A DNA stretch of 64,000 nucleotides from Saitoella complicata NRRL Y-17804 (Eukaryota; Ascomycota; Saitoellomycetes; Saitoellales; Saitoellaceae), in assembly GCF_001661265.1 (NCBI RefSeq), contig NW_017566996.1, positions 1 to 64,000 of the forward strand, read 5' to 3'. Under the pieces are notes generated by a model, which worked only from the letters and a program-made list of their open reading frames with translations, did not search any database and was not told where the DNA came from. A program made the translations under genes and the position numbers. How positions within the stretch are numbered: the stretch's first letter is position 1; each line of letters begins with the position of its first letter. Shown here piece by piece: positions 10,826 to 21,862 of this stretch.

Positions 10826-13322
10826 TTACCGCCACGTCTCCCCACTCATCCAAGCTCCCAATTGTTCATCCGTCAACGCCGCCTCATCCATCCTCCCCTG
10901 CAACTCCTCCATCTCACCTTCACTCTGAATACTAAAATCCTCACTGGGGTGCATTAACTCCATCCCATTTAAATCCGTCCCACCTAATCCCTCGACACCA
11001 TACAAACTCTGCAAGAATCCCGTCGGACTCTGTGATGGAATATGCCCCTCAGGAACCGGAAGATCAGGAGATGGTGTCGACGCAAATGATCCAAAGGGGT
11101 TCATCAATCGCTCGTTCATCGTGGGCTGTGGAACCGTGATGCTGGCGAACCCCGCTGTGGGGCTCAAGCTCTGCGATGGGTATTGACTCTCATGCGACGC
11201 CCTCCGTCGTTTGTTCCCGCTCGCAGAAGATATACTCCTGCCCTCCTCCCCACCATATATAGATCCCGTATTAGAATACATCGAAACAGCCGAGGATCCA
11301 GTCATCGTCCGATGTAACCCCGGCATCCCCGGCATCGGCGTAACCATCCCTTCATCCTCCACCTCCTCCCCCTCAGCATCCTCATCGAAAACCTCATCCG
11401 CCTCGACCTCACGTCCCACCTCCGTCATAGATACCATCCCCTTTTCCCACCCCACCCCACCAACTCCCTCATACCTCTCCCAAAATCCACTAAACCCAAA
11501 CCCAGTCCCCATACCCTTCCGTTGTCGCACTAATTGTCCATGCGCCTTGTATATCGCTCTCATCACCTCACACAAATGACCCATCCCCGCCCACCTCTCC
11601 CTCACCTTCTCCAACCACTGCACTTCACGCACGATATGACCTTGTGCCGCACTCGCTTTATCGGGGTAGTAGAGTGTGTGTGTGTGCACCAACCCCGCAA
11701 CAAAAACCGCATATCCCACGAACGCGGGCCATACCGTCCCCGCCTCCGTCGCCGCAGTACATATATCGACGATGTGATCAGCGTGCTCCAAACAAGTCGT
11801 CACCGCATCCGCCTGCCATGCTTGTTGCGCATTGTACCCCAACCCACCCTGTGCAGTGGATGGTGGTGCCTCCAATGGTAGGAAATCCCGGTAGAGGAGG
11901 ATATGGACAACATGCCAGACCACCCTAACCAACAACCAACTCGGGCCATCGGGTCTTCCCAACTTTGCGCGTGCCCCATCCTCGCTCCACGTCGCCCTCG
12001 CCACTGCAGCCGGGAGAGAAAAGGGGATGTTGTAGGAGTATTGCATATCACCCACCATCTGCCCCTCATAACTCACCGGTCCTGGTTCCGGGGCCGCAGA
12101 AGGCGTTAGAACGAGATCCTCGTCGAACTTCGCCCGAAACACATCGAGTGCCGAACGGATAGCGTGCAGTCTGGACTGCGCATGCCACGGGAAATGCGAA
12201 TCCCCTTTGACACCCCCCGCAAGTGCGTATGCCACCCCCATCCCCAATATTCCAACGATCTCACACAACCTCCTATCAACACCCTGAATCTCCGGTGGTC
12301 CGTGTCGTACAACATCATCCGGCACCGCGGGCATCCGGAGTCCCTCGACGCCCAATAAACGCTCCAGAACGACGCCTGTCCAGTATGCCCGTGTTGCGTC
12401 GTCGGAGGGTGGGTTGGTGTGGTAGGAGAGGAAGATACCGTGTCGAACGGCGATGTCGACCCATACTGCGGTTTTGGGGCCCATGCCCAGACCATACGCA
12501 GTTTGCGATAAAACAAGGAGGGTCTGGATTACTGAGAGGGATGGATTGTCGATGTCCATGCCGAGTGATTGGCGGGCTTGGGTGAGGAGGGTGAGTGAGG
12601 CGGGGATGGGGTGTGGAGGCTGGAGGAGTCGGGTGGAAGCGATGAAGTGTGATGCTGCGGCACATATTGCCAGGGTGAGTGCTTGTGGCCGTCGTTGTGG
12701 GTGCGGTGATAGAAATCCGAAAGGCTTGGCGTGGATGTGGGCGAAGTAGACGTCGACGAGGTACTGCTCCGTTTGCTGATCCAGATCGACAACGGCGAGA
12801 GGGGAGGGCGCCGATTGCGTTGAAGGTGTTGACTGCAGTATTGGTCGTCTGGGCTGTGCAATCTGCCTCTGCTCCAAGCTCGTTGTCAACTGCTTCAGTT
12901 TCTCGTTAACCTCGCTGATCCCTTTGCTTCCACCGGTCGCCTTCACATCCCCTGCCCCTGTTGTGCTTGATTCACCACCAGAATGAACTGCACCCCCTCC
13001 CATCAGTTGCTCCACCCTCTCAAACCTCTTGAGCAATTGCTCCATGATCTCCGTCTTTGGCCCTCGTTTCTTGGGTACAGCATCGTAGACACACTCCATC
13101 TTGAACTCGATACAATTAGCGCATGACGGTAACACCCTATTACATTTGATCTGTCCAGCAATGAGTCTCTACGCACACACCCTTGAACATGATTGAACGC
13201 ACCTTCCGTTTGCGACAACTCTTACAACTCATAACCGGCTGTCCCGCCTTTCCTCCCATGGCATCAGCACCACCACCCATTGTCGCACTCTCTGATCCCT
13301 TTGTCCATGATGGTGCGCTCAT
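10826..13322 (-). CDS. Zn(II)2Cys6 transcription factor
   Basis: Exon 1 is 13322-13203 and exon 2 is 13150-10826, with a 52-nt GT-AG intron that splits the zinc cluster; 814 residues. Joined, the binuclear cluster reads with perfect spacing, C-x2-C-x6-C-x6-C-x2-C-x6-C, starting CKSCRKRKIKC near residue 33, followed by the basic linker KKRGPK and a dimerisation heptad region (EQLLKRFERVEQLMGG). A fungal-specific middle homology region follows from about residue 170 (EQYLVDVYFAHIHAKPFGF onwards). The C-terminus is acidic and Ser/Pro-rich, suggesting an activation domain. It does not resemble the QutA zinc cluster closely. Neighbours suggest it may control the adjacent Gfo/Idh dehydrogenase and sugar porter, but this is inference. 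Confidence 0.92.
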
Positions 13323-13623
13323 TGTCGATTGAGTGGATCGCCTCGTTCATCTCAGGTTTGCCAGGCCTTTCACCTGCCGCGCACTCTTTTGGTGTTTTGT
13401 GTGGGGTTTCCCGCGTCTGGGGAAATTGGGCACTTCGGCAAGCCCTCCGGCTGACGAGCAGCGAACGACGTCGATGACAATAATATGTTTGATCATATAC
13501 AACGTCGACTTCCTGATCAGTCATGAACGCTGGACACTTGAGAGCTCAAGTAGGTAGTAATGATCGGTATCTGTATCAAACGAACGTCTATATGATCTAT
13601 GCAAAAAGTCTATATCATCCCAT
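13323..13623. other. 301-base intergenic gap
   Basis: Lies between the start of the Zn2Cys6 gene and the stop of the sugar porter gene, both on the minus strand, so it should hold the regulator's promoter. No specific motif identified. Confidence 0.5.
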
Positions 13624-15441
13624 CTACAACCCCCTCTTCTCCCCAAAACTCTCATCATCATCACTCGAATGCGCCGCACTCGGCACAGCCGTACTCGCCC
13701 CACTCATCTCCACCCTCCTCTGCCCTTGACTCGCCTCCTCATGCGCCCACTCCCGCCTCTTATCCTCCGCCTCGCCCTCACCAGCTCCATGTCCACCCCT
13801 CGCATACTCCTGATGCTTCGTCTGCTTCGCCGCCATCTCCGGGTCCTCCATCCGTGATAGTCCGGAGAGTTCGGCGGTGTCGAGACCCGGGTTGGACCGA
13901 ATAGCAGCCTGATACGCCCGTTCCTCATGGAAGTTAAGCGGAGACTTTGTCGAGAAAAGGATCTCAATCGACTCGAGCGAGCGCTGTGCAGTCTCTGGGA
14001 AAAACAAATACACAACAGGAACCCAGGCAACATTCAACGCCCCAAACACGTAAAACGCATTATAATCCAAGCTTTCCAACATCTTTGGTACAGACAACGT
14101 TCCGGCGCCGAGTCCGAGTGACCAACCGACTACGCCGAACGCGTTTCCCTGTCCACGGACGGAGGATGGCCAGATTTCCGCGGCGTAGATAAAGGGACAG
14201 AGACACCACGTACACGAATACGTGAGGGTGAACAAAAAGATAAACGCGGCGGATGCGGCACCGAATTGTGCGGATTTTTCGGGGTGCATGGATGTTGCTT
14301 GCGAGAATCCTCCCGTGAGGAACATGAAGACGCCCAAGAGCGCCGCGCCTCCCATCAAGAGCTTGCGGCGGCCAAGACGATCGATGGTGACGATATTGAT
14401 GATCGAACCCAGGATTCCGACGGTATTGTTCAGCGAGGCCAACCACCGCGCTTTGACATCACCATACCCAGCCTGTCCAAACAACACCGGAGAATACACC
14501 GTCGTAGCACTAATTCCAGTCCCAAGCTGAGCCAAAATCTGCAACCACATGGCCAGATTCGCACGTCTCGCAAAATGCCTACCCTTTGTCCCAAGCCCCA
14601 GAATCATCCGCCAAGGAGCATTGGTAAGCGACATCTTCCGTTCCTCCTCGATGACTTCAATGATTTCTGCGTATTCGAGTTTGACGTCCGGATGGTTCGC
14701 GTCGCCATTCGCGCGGAGTCTGGCGAGGATCTCGAGGGCTTCTTCGTCGCGGCCGACTTTGATGAGGTAGCGTGGTGATTCGGGCATGAACATGATCGAC
14801 ATTCCCAACAGAATACCGGGAACGCATTGGAATGCGAGCGGGAAGCGCCAACGGAAGGAGCCTTCGGGGTCGGGGAAGGAGACGCCGAATGCGAGCCAGT
14901 AAGCGATGGTGATACCCGTATAATTCGCCAAGAACACGGTCGAGATTGCGCCTCCACGCGATTTGGCTTCAGATGTCTCGGCGGTGTAGGAAGGGATGAT
15001 ACAATTCAAGAAGCCCGTTCCGATACCCGTGATGAGTCGTGCACAAAGCATCCAATTCGTGTTTTGCGCACCGGCTTGAAGCGCACCACCAAGGACACTC
15101 CAAAAAACACCAAACATGATTCCGAAAATACGTCCATATTTATCGGAGAGGCCACCGCCCCACAAACCACCCACGATGGATCCGAGGTAGTAGATGGCGA
15201 CGATGCCACCTTGTTTGATGACGTTGTTTTTGGAGACGAGGTTTCCGATGATGCCGGGTCCGAGATTCATGAGACGGATGTAGTCGGGGGATTCGTTGAC
15301 GCCGGCCATGACACCTTGGTCGTAGCCCTCGAAGAGGAGGGCGAGGGCGTTGACGACGTGGAGCGTCAACATGAGGCGACGGGAAGACCATGTCTTCCAC
15401 GGTGTGGGTTGTGGTAACCTGAAGACCGGGACGTTGAACAT
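13624..15441 (-). CDS. MFS sugar porter family transporter
   Basis: 605 residues, plasma-membrane transporter of the sugar porter branch of the major facilitator superfamily, with about twelve hydrophobic segments. Motifs: FEGYDQGVMAGV in helix 1, DKYGR in loop 2-3, ESPRYLIKVGR after helix 6, DRLGRRKLL in loop 8-9, and PETAQRSLESIE after helix 12. The C-terminal tail of about 110 residues is charged and Ser/Glu-rich, as in many fungal hexose porters. I start at ATG 15441 (MFNVPVFRLPQP); the longer open frame upstream begins only with a GTG. An AATAAATA box sits about 50 bases upstream. GYDQG rather than the GYDSAF of QutD/Qa-y argues against a quinate permease. Sugar or sugar-acid substrates are possible. 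Confidence 0.9.
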   Translation of the reverse strand: MFNVPVFRLPQPTPWKTWSSRRLMLTLHVVNALALLFEGYDQGVMAGVNESPDYIRLMNLGPGIIGNLVSKNNVIKQGGIVAIYYLGSIVGGLWGGGLSDKYGRIFGIMFGVFWSVLGGALQAGAQNTNWMLCARLITGIGTGFLNCIIPSYTAETSEAKSRGGAISTVFLANYTGITIAYWLAFGVSFPDPEGSFRWRFPLAFQCVPGILLGMSIMFMPESPRYLIKVGRDEEALEILARLRANGDANHPDVKLEYAEIIEVIEEERKMSLTNAPWRMILGLGTKGRHFARRANLAMWLQILAQLGTGISATTVYSPVLFGQAGYGDVKARWLASLNNTVGILGSIINIVTIDRLGRRKLLMGGAALLGVFMFLTGGFSQATSMHPEKSAQFGAASAAFIFLFTLTYSCTWCLCPFIYAAEIWPSSVRGQGNAFGVVGWSLGLGAGTLSVPKMLESLDYNAFYVFGALNVAWVPVVYLFFPETAQRSLESIEILFSTKSPLNFHEERAYQAAIRSNPGLDTAELSGLSRMEDPEMAAKQTKHQEYARGGHGAGEGEAEDKRREWAHEEASQGQRRVEMSGASTAVPSAAHSSDDDESFGEKRGL

Positions 15442-16407
15442 CTTGGCAGATGGAAGATCTCGGCCAGGGGGGAGAGGAGTGGAGGGGTATTTATTGCGAG
15501 AGCGGGTGGCCACGCATTCTGCACCGCCTCGTGTATATGAGGGAGGCTACACCGCGGAGAATGAGCGTTCCGGGGTGCAGCTGACTCGGATCGGCCGTCG
15601 AAGAGCTTTTCTTTTCTTTTCGGAGTTGGTCTCTCGGAATGACAAATCGGTGGCGCTAAAAAGAAATGTCGGCACGGAGCGCAGCCTCCACTTACACACA
15701 GCGATCGCAAAGTCGTCAGAGGCGATTGAGATGAGACCGGTGTGTGACTTTTGCCGTCGGTCGTCACTTGTTGCCGGGGACGCGCGCGCACGGATCTGAG
15801 GGCCGGCGCCGGTGCCGGTTGGCTGGATGAATCCGAATAGTTGAGTTCCGGGCGGATTCATTCGGGTGTTCATTTCAACTGCCGGTGCATGTGCGGGAGA
15901 TGATCCGAGTTGATAGATTAGTTCTTCGTTGTTCGCTGCACTCCACACGCTTCCCCAGCCGTTGCTGATTGATCCTTCCCTTTGTAAATGCAATAGACAT
16001 GCAATAGACAGGAAGGGTTAACGGATGGAGAGGGAACAGCTATCGCGTACGCATAGCACTCTGCAACCTGCACTCCCTCTGTCCATCTCGCTCTCGCTTC
16101 TGCGCGCACCATTATCGACCCGCCCAAAAATACCTCAAGGTGACAATTGCAATGGCTGTATTGGACGGCAAAGATCGACGGGCACCGTCCCAAACCTGCC
16201 AACACGAAAGCTTATGCCCGCAATTTACGAGTCTATCATACCCCTCCGTGCGACATTTTCTTCGTCAGCCAACATGGCCTTCTCTCGTCCGGCTCCATGA
16301 TCCGCTTTTGGTCAACCTCTGCGCTCTTTTTTGATGGGGGTGTTTATTATATAAGGTCCTCGTCTTCAAGTACGAGAACGGTTCTCAACTGATCTGCGAT
16401 ACGCACG
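15442..16407. promoter_or_regulatory. Divergent promoter region, sugar porter / sphingomyelinase
   Basis: 966 bases between divergent starts. AATAAATA on the minus strand at 15488-15495 is about 50 bases before the porter ATG, and TATATAA on the plus strand at 16348-16354 is 54 bases before the sphingomyelinase ATG. No gene is supported between them. Confidence 0.6.
16348..16354 (+). promoter_or_regulatory. TATA box of the sphingomyelinase gene
   Basis: Perfect TATATAA 54 bases upstream of the ATG at 16408. Similar TATA-to-ATG distances are seen for the porter and phosphatidylserine decarboxylase-type genes in this window. Confidence 0.65.
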
Positions 16408-18432
16408 ATGCAGCTGAACGCTTTGATCACCGTGCTCCTCGGTGCGTCCGGTGTTGCTCTCGCTCACGGAAGCGATAACCACGGTAAGGGATGGGGAAAG
16501 CATGCCTCGTCATCGTCTCCCTCCGCTTCGGTGACCTACTCCACCAACAACTCCAACGCAACCCTCCCCCTCCGCGGCGGCCCCGACCTCGTCTACGCCG
16601 GAAACTACGGCGTCCCCCCCATCGACGCCTCCTCCCCCCAACCCACCCCCCTCCAATTCAACGCCTCCCAAATCGCACTCTTCGCGCAACAACAAATCGA
16701 CGGTATCATCACCTCCTCCGCATTCGAAGGTAACTGCTCAAAATGTATCGCCGGCGTAACCGTCGCCAAGTTTTTGGCGTTATCCCACCCAGAGGAAATC
16801 CCCGCTCTCCTGCAAAATACGTGCAAGAAATATGGCTTCGCGACAGACGAGAAATGTGAGAAGCAGTATGCAAGCGATGAATTGGGTCCGTATATTGCGC
16901 AGGTGTTGGCGAGGATGGATGTCACGACGGATGATATGCAGTTGTTTTGTGCGCAGCAGTTGGGTGGGTATTGTCCCCTCCCCGCGCCCATCGCGATCGA
17001 TGAGAGCCAGTGGTTCGCGAAGCCGAAACCTTCGGGTGCTGTTGAGCCCCAGGGTAGCGGGAAGACTATCCGCGTTATTCACCTCTCTGATTCGCACTAT
17101 GATCCCCGGTACGTCGTTGGTTCCGAGGGTAACTGCACCGATGCGGGAATGTGTTGTCGTTCCGACTCGTTCAACGCTGCTTCTCCGAGCTCGCCTCTCG
17201 CTCCCGCTGCACGCTATGGTAACTTTGGCTGTGACACGCCTGGTGAGTTGATGTTGTCCATGTTCGACCACATGCAGCCATACCTCGCGAATGCCTCTTT
17301 CTCAATCTTCACGGGTGATATCACCTCCCACGACAAAGCCTGGCAATTATCCCGTGCGTACCAGAAATACGACGAGTGGATGACGCTCAAGACGTTCAAG
17401 GCGCAGATGGGGAATGTTCCGATGTACCCTGCTTTGGGTAACCATGACTCTTTTCCCTCGGATCAGAATACGCCGTTTTGGTGGGGTGAGGGGCAGGGTA
17501 TGACGGAGAGTGAGTTTCAGTGGGAGTATGATTTCTATGCGGATTTGTGGAAGGAGAATGAGTGGATTGATGAGGAGACTGCTGCGGAGGCCAAGAAGCA
17601 TTATGCTGCGTTCTCTACGGTCACCAAGCAGGGATTGAAAATCATCACCCTTAACACTGATTTCTGGTACAAGAACAACTACTTTAACTACGTCAACACC
17701 ACGAACCCCGATTCCTCGGGTATGTTGAGGTTCTTGACGGACGAGTTGCAAGCTGCCGAGGATGCCGGCCAGCGTGTCTGGATCGTCGGACACGTTCCTT
17801 CTGGGTACGATGGTTCGAGTCCGGTGTTGAACGCGCCTAACCTGTTTTACTCGATTGTGCAAAGGTTCTCGCCGCATGTTATCGCTGCCACGTTCTTTGG
17901 ACACACGCATCGGGATATGTTCAATGTCTATTACGACGCCCCCGCTACGAAGAACGGAACCGAGTTCGTGGCTGGGTCGTGGAATACCTCTGACCCGCTC
18001 ATGACTGCCTGGATTGGAAAGTCTCTCGTTCCGCTTGGTGGGTTGAATGGTGGATGGAGGTACTACGACGTCGACGCTAAATCTTTCTCCATCATGGATG
18101 CACACAACTTTTACGGGAATGTCTCAGAGGCAGTGAATGACGACGCAGTCCCCTGGACCTTCCTCTACTCCTCCCGCGAGACGTACGACCCGAATGGTAC
18201 TTGGCCCACCGACGCTCCCCTTAACGCTACGTTCTGGGATCGTGTGACGAGGGAGATGGAGGCTGATGGTACCGGTGCGTTGGTCGAGAAGTATAATTTC
18301 TTTGAGACGGCGGGCAGTGTGAGGACGCCGAAGTGTGTTACTGAGGCTTGTCGTCAGCAGAAGATTTGTTACATGAGGAGTGGGAGTGCGGTGCAGGGAT
18401 TGGCTTGTGGGAATAAGAATGGTCCGAATTGA
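16408..18432 (+). CDS. Secreted acid sphingomyelinase-type phosphodiesterase
   Basis: 674 residues without introns. A signal peptide (MQLNALITVLLGASGVALAHG) precedes a Ser-rich stretch, then a saposin-B-like domain at about 90-190 with six spaced cysteines (110, 113, 139, 150, 181, 189). A calcineurin-like metallophosphoesterase domain follows: HLSDSHYD (Asp228, His230), FTGD (Asp304), PALGNHD (Asn345, His346), IVGHVP and FFGHTHRD. This is the architecture of acid sphingomyelinases, which cleave sphingomyelin or related phosphosphingolipids to ceramide plus a head-group phosphate; in fungi the natural substrate is uncertain because sphingomyelin is rare. Many N-glycosylation sequons and a C-terminal cysteine-rich segment fit a secreted or vacuolar protein. 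No GPI signal is obvious. Confidence 0.9.
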   Translation: MQLNALITVLLGASGVALAHGSDNHGKGWGKHASSSSPSASVTYSTNNSNATLPLRGGPDLVYAGNYGVPPIDASSPQPTPLQFNASQIALFAQQQIDGIITSSAFEGNCSKCIAGVTVAKFLALSHPEEIPALLQNTCKKYGFATDEKCEKQYASDELGPYIAQVLARMDVTTDDMQLFCAQQLGGYCPLPAPIAIDESQWFAKPKPSGAVEPQGSGKTIRVIHLSDSHYDPRYVVGSEGNCTDAGMCCRSDSFNAASPSSPLAPAARYGNFGCDTPGELMLSMFDHMQPYLANASFSIFTGDITSHDKAWQLSRAYQKYDEWMTLKTFKAQMGNVPMYPALGNHDSFPSDQNTPFWWGEGQGMTESEFQWEYDFYADLWKENEWIDEETAAEAKKHYAAFSTVTKQGLKIITLNTDFWYKNNYFNYVNTTNPDSSGMLRFLTDELQAAEDAGQRVWIVGHVPSGYDGSSPVLNAPNLFYSIVQRFSPHVIAATFFGHTHRDMFNVYYDAPATKNGTEFVAGSWNTSDPLMTAWIGKSLVPLGGLNGGWRYYDVDAKSFSIMDAHNFYGNVSEAVNDDAVPWTFLYSSRETYDPNGTWPTDAPLNATFWDRVTREMEADGTGALVEKYNFFETAGSVRTPKCVTEACRQQKICYMRSGSAVQGLACGNKNGPN

Positions 18433-18531
18433 GTGATGTGTGGCGTGTGTTAAAGGCCTGTAGTATAATTCTAAAAAGTTAGGATATTGTTGAGTCAAGA
18501 GGTTAAGAAAGAATACGAAGTATCACAAAGG

Positions 18532-20091
18532 TTAAAGGTAACGCTTCTCCTGACCCGTGTACTGGTACATCTTGACGGACTTGACGATCATGCCACGTTC
18601 TTCCTCAGCAGGCCAGGTGGGATACCATTCCTCCTTCGCACCCCAAAAGTCCCTCCTAGCTGTCGTCGTAGCATCCGCCCAAGGCTTCTCATCGACACCA
18701 TCGGCGAAATAGCCATTCGTTCCACCAACAGCGACGTTGAGGATAAGGTAGAACTCTTGATCGAAGGGTGCGGCATTGTTGGGATCAGTCGCATTGAGTC
18801 CCGTCCAGGGATCGGAGATGAGCGTGTTATTCAGGACGTAGGGAAAGCCACCGCGTTCGTAAAAGGACTTGGTGAAGCGAAGGGAGAGACCTTGACGGAG
18901 ACGGGAGTTGACGTAAGCGAAGACGTAGTCCGGGGTCCATTCCAGACCGAAGGTGTTGAAGGTTTTGCTAAAGTCTCCGTGGAGTTCGCGTGCCGTTTTG
19001 GTCGTCTTCCAGTATCGGTTGAGGGAAGCGGAGGGGCCCCATTGGAGGGTAGATGACACGTAGTCACGACCTTGCATCTTGGTAGACGGGGCGTTACCCT
19101 TGGATTCCATGATGTCGATTTCGCCTGACCTAGGCCAAGCGCCGTAGACATCTTCGGTAGGCATCATCCAGATCGCAGGCCACATCCAGTCTCCAGCAGG
19201 GAGCTTGGCGGTGACTTCGACCTTACCGTACTTGATTGCATACTTGCCCTTCGTGTTAAGACGGGCAGAGCGGATGGGAGGGAGAGCAACACCGAGAGAT
19301 GCGTTCGAAGAAGTGACACAGTCAGTTGCAAGGTCGGAAGTACATGTTCCGTCGGCAGTAAGGTTGAAGGTGTAGCCATTGAGAATCGCCGCATCCCCCA
19401 CGACGGAGCTGGTCAGGGTAGGGACGATATGAAGCATTTGGTCCTTGACGTAAGCGTTGGTTCCATTGTTGGTTGTCATGTCGAAAGCACCGTTGTTGAA
19501 GCCGCCCAACTGGACTTCATGGTTCCAGACAGAGGGGTCAATGGTACCGGAGCTGAAGTCCTCGTTGAGGACAATGTTGTAGAAGATAGTCGGGACAGCT
19601 TGCCAAGCATACCAGGCGAGGAAACCAGAGAGGGCCAGGCCAATACCAACACCAACCCACGGGAGCGTCTGGATCAAGCGCCAACGAGACTTGGTCTCCA
19701 CCGACCAGCCAGTCATGTCCATGGCCTCACGGACACGAGTCGACCTGAAGGGGCGGTCGAACATAGGTTTCTTCTGATCGAGACACCTGTTAAGAGACGA
19801 GGCAGCAGAGCGACGGGGTCGGGAACGGGACGTGAGGCGAGAGTTTGAAGACGACATGATCGATGATCCGGATGATCCAGTTGATCCAGGACTGGCAATA
19901 GGTGATATGTCATCTTCGAAGAAGCGGACTTGGGAACCGAGCGTGCGAGGGGTGGAAGCACCAGTAGGAGTGATAGGTGTGAAGCCGAGTGCAGCTGGCG
20001 AACTTGGAGGATCGGCAGTACCGAGGTGGGCACGGCGGGGTGACTCGATAGGCACGTTGAAGAAGTCTTCGGGGTGCTTTCTAGTGGCCAT
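18532..20091 (-). CDS. GH16 family membrane-anchored glycoside hydrolase
   Basis: 519 residues, single exon. A long Ser/Pro-rich cytosolic N-terminus is followed by one membrane segment at about 142-164 (LPWVGVGIGLALSGFLAWYA), so a type II membrane protein with an outside catalytic domain. The GH16 signature EIDIMES (Glu324, Asp326, Glu329) is intact, preceded by GDWMWPAIWMMP, and a second aromatic block (FNTFGLEWTPDYVFAYV) follows. Relatives act on beta-1,3 or mixed-linkage glucans, and membrane-anchored forms are linked to fungal wall glucan assembly. It is tail to tail with the sphingomyelinase gene (99 bases apart). Skn1/Kre6-like function is possible, but the size and sequence look more like the general fungal GH16 laminarinase-type group. 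Confidence 0.88.
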   Translation of the reverse strand: MATRKHPEDFFNVPIESPRRAHLGTADPPSSPAALGFTPITPTGASTPRTLGSQVRFFEDDISPIASPGSTGSSGSSIMSSSNSRLTSRSRPRRSAASSLNRCLDQKKPMFDRPFRSTRVREAMDMTGWSVETKSRWRLIQTLPWVGVGIGLALSGFLAWYAWQAVPTIFYNIVLNEDFSSGTIDPSVWNHEVQLGGFNNGAFDMTTNNGTNAYVKDQMLHIVPTLTSSVVGDAAILNGYTFNLTADGTCTSDLATDCVTSSNASLGVALPPIRSARLNTKGKYAIKYGKVEVTAKLPAGDWMWPAIWMMPTEDVYGAWPRSGEIDIMESKGNAPSTKMQGRDYVSSTLQWGPSASLNRYWKTTKTARELHGDFSKTFNTFGLEWTPDYVFAYVNSRLRQGLSLRFTKSFYERGGFPYVLNNTLISDPWTGLNATDPNNAAPFDQEFYLILNVAVGGTNGYFADGVDEKPWADATTTARRDFWGAKEEWYPTWPAEEERGMIVKSVKMYQYTGQEKRYL

Positions 20092-21862
20092 TGCTTTGAT
20101 CTGGTTATGGTGAACGATTTTGGAAGCGCTGCTCTGCCCTTGATATACCGAAGGAGTACGCTTAAAGCCGGGAGATGTAGACCCTCAACGCCGAGGTTAG
20201 AAATCCCTCCGTGACCATCACCACTCAACAATTTGACGCGAGCCGTCCTTTCGGTCTCAATACTCTCGACGTCCCCAACCACTCCGGTTTGACAACCAGG
20301 AGACTGAATCGATTCTCAGTACCAGCGATGCCGCTTTGCCCTTATATCTGGTCTCACGCCAATCGTCTCGTACGAGCAAAATAAGGGCTCGGGTAACGGC
20401 ACTTTCGAACCTGGAACCAGGCAGACTCTGGACGTCATATACCAAATATACTTGATACGTTTCAGCTGCGGCCCAAGCGCTTAACGTACCCTTCAAAAGT
20501 ACTGACTGATCCTTGGCGAAACCGGTCCACACAGGCATGCAGTCGAAACCGACGAAGCTTTTCGGGCATGAACATCCGTCAATGTCATCGCCGGATCAGC
20601 GATATCTCGGGCATCGGCTATGCCAAGCTTCTGCTAAGTTGATGACAAGGTTTCGTTGACAGCTGGTATACGTACTTCGGGGCGACGGCCCGACCCACGA
20701 CCGCCCGTTGCAGTGCGAGGACTTTTCCTGCGGATACCCGTAACCCCAATATCCCAACACTTTTTGCTTATTAGCTCACGGGTTATCTATTTCATGCCAA
20801 CAAGCTCAGAAAGGGTCAGAGCATATTGAAAGCGGTACATACAATTGCGGTCGTCGTGCTGCGCCGGCGCCGGCCCGAGATGCAAGGTGCACCGACCTCC
20901 CCACCAATAGCACCGGAGGACCCAACCCCATACTTAAGTGGTCTGTCTGAGTGAGGCAAATGCGATACAGTATAGGCAAGTCCAGGGTATTTTGCCAGAC
21001 CGCGGTGCTCATGCTGACATCACTTGCAGTGTTGCTCAATACATACCCGATGTTCCCGCAGCCACGGCGTCCTGTGGGTTACCACGAAAAATATGTTGAG
21101 TAAAACTCTTACTCTATTGCTGAAGTGGTAGTTGAAAGTGAGGTGTCGAAGATGTGTACCAATCGCAATTACTATCGCGACTCTTAAGTTTTACTGCCGC
21201 TCAGGGTGGAGAGACGGGAATTCCGTATATCACTGGCGTATTCTGTCATGGGCAGATTCCAACACGGCCCTTCAGTTTAAGGGCCCTGGAGTGTCTTTAC
21301 CAGGAGGTTCTCGATTGGACATTATTCGTTCACCGAGGTTGAACGGTGTCGCAGACGGGTCGGCAGCAAGTTGTGGTGGAAGAACTTGCCAAGGGAGGCT
21401 CCGTTTTGACTACTCTTAACAGAGGGGCTTTCTTCACATGTGGGTCATCTCTCCCTATCTCATGGCTATTCAACACGCCGTACGAGGGCCTGCCGGTCTT
21501 AATATATTTCCCGCTCTCTGCCCGGTGTTATCTGCACCACCGAATATCTGGGCGATGAACCCGTAAAGCGATGCCTGCGAAGTCCTAAAGTGTGTTCTCA
21601 AGCGGCAGGGAACTTTGCACACTGTCGATGTTACTTCTTCCCTTCCCAATGAGGTTGAGGGTGTTCGGGAGCTCGCATTTGCTGCCGTACCGCTCTTAAA
21701 CGATGGACAGTTGACTATGGATGATGGGCTTTGACGTGTCGCTATCGACACCCCAACCGTTTCCAGACGGTGGACAGACTTGGCAGTTGTGTATAAGAAT
21801 CTTGTGGTGCTCCGTGCTTGTCTTCCTTCGTCCAGCAAACGAGCTTCGACGCGACAGAACAC
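20092..21862. other. 1.8 kb intergenic region between divergent genes
   Basis: Separates the GH16 gene (minus) from the GT2 gene (plus), both cell-surface glycan genes, and so must carry both promoters. Short open frames are present but none has a domain or splice structure I can support. No repeat noticed. Confidence 0.5.

Noticed and set aside
10826-13322. QutA activator call for the Zn2Cys6 gene
   Set aside because: The zinc cluster and linker do not look like QutA, and it sits with the Gfo/Idh and sugar porter genes.
13624-15441. Quinate permease (QutD) call for the MFS gene
   Set aside because: Tempting from the quinate neighbours, but helix 1 has GYDQGVMAGV, the hexose-porter form, not the GYDSAF form of QutD/Qa-y.
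17347-18105. 252-codon minus-strand open frame
   Set aside because: Antisense to the sphingomyelinase domain; a codon-bias shadow.
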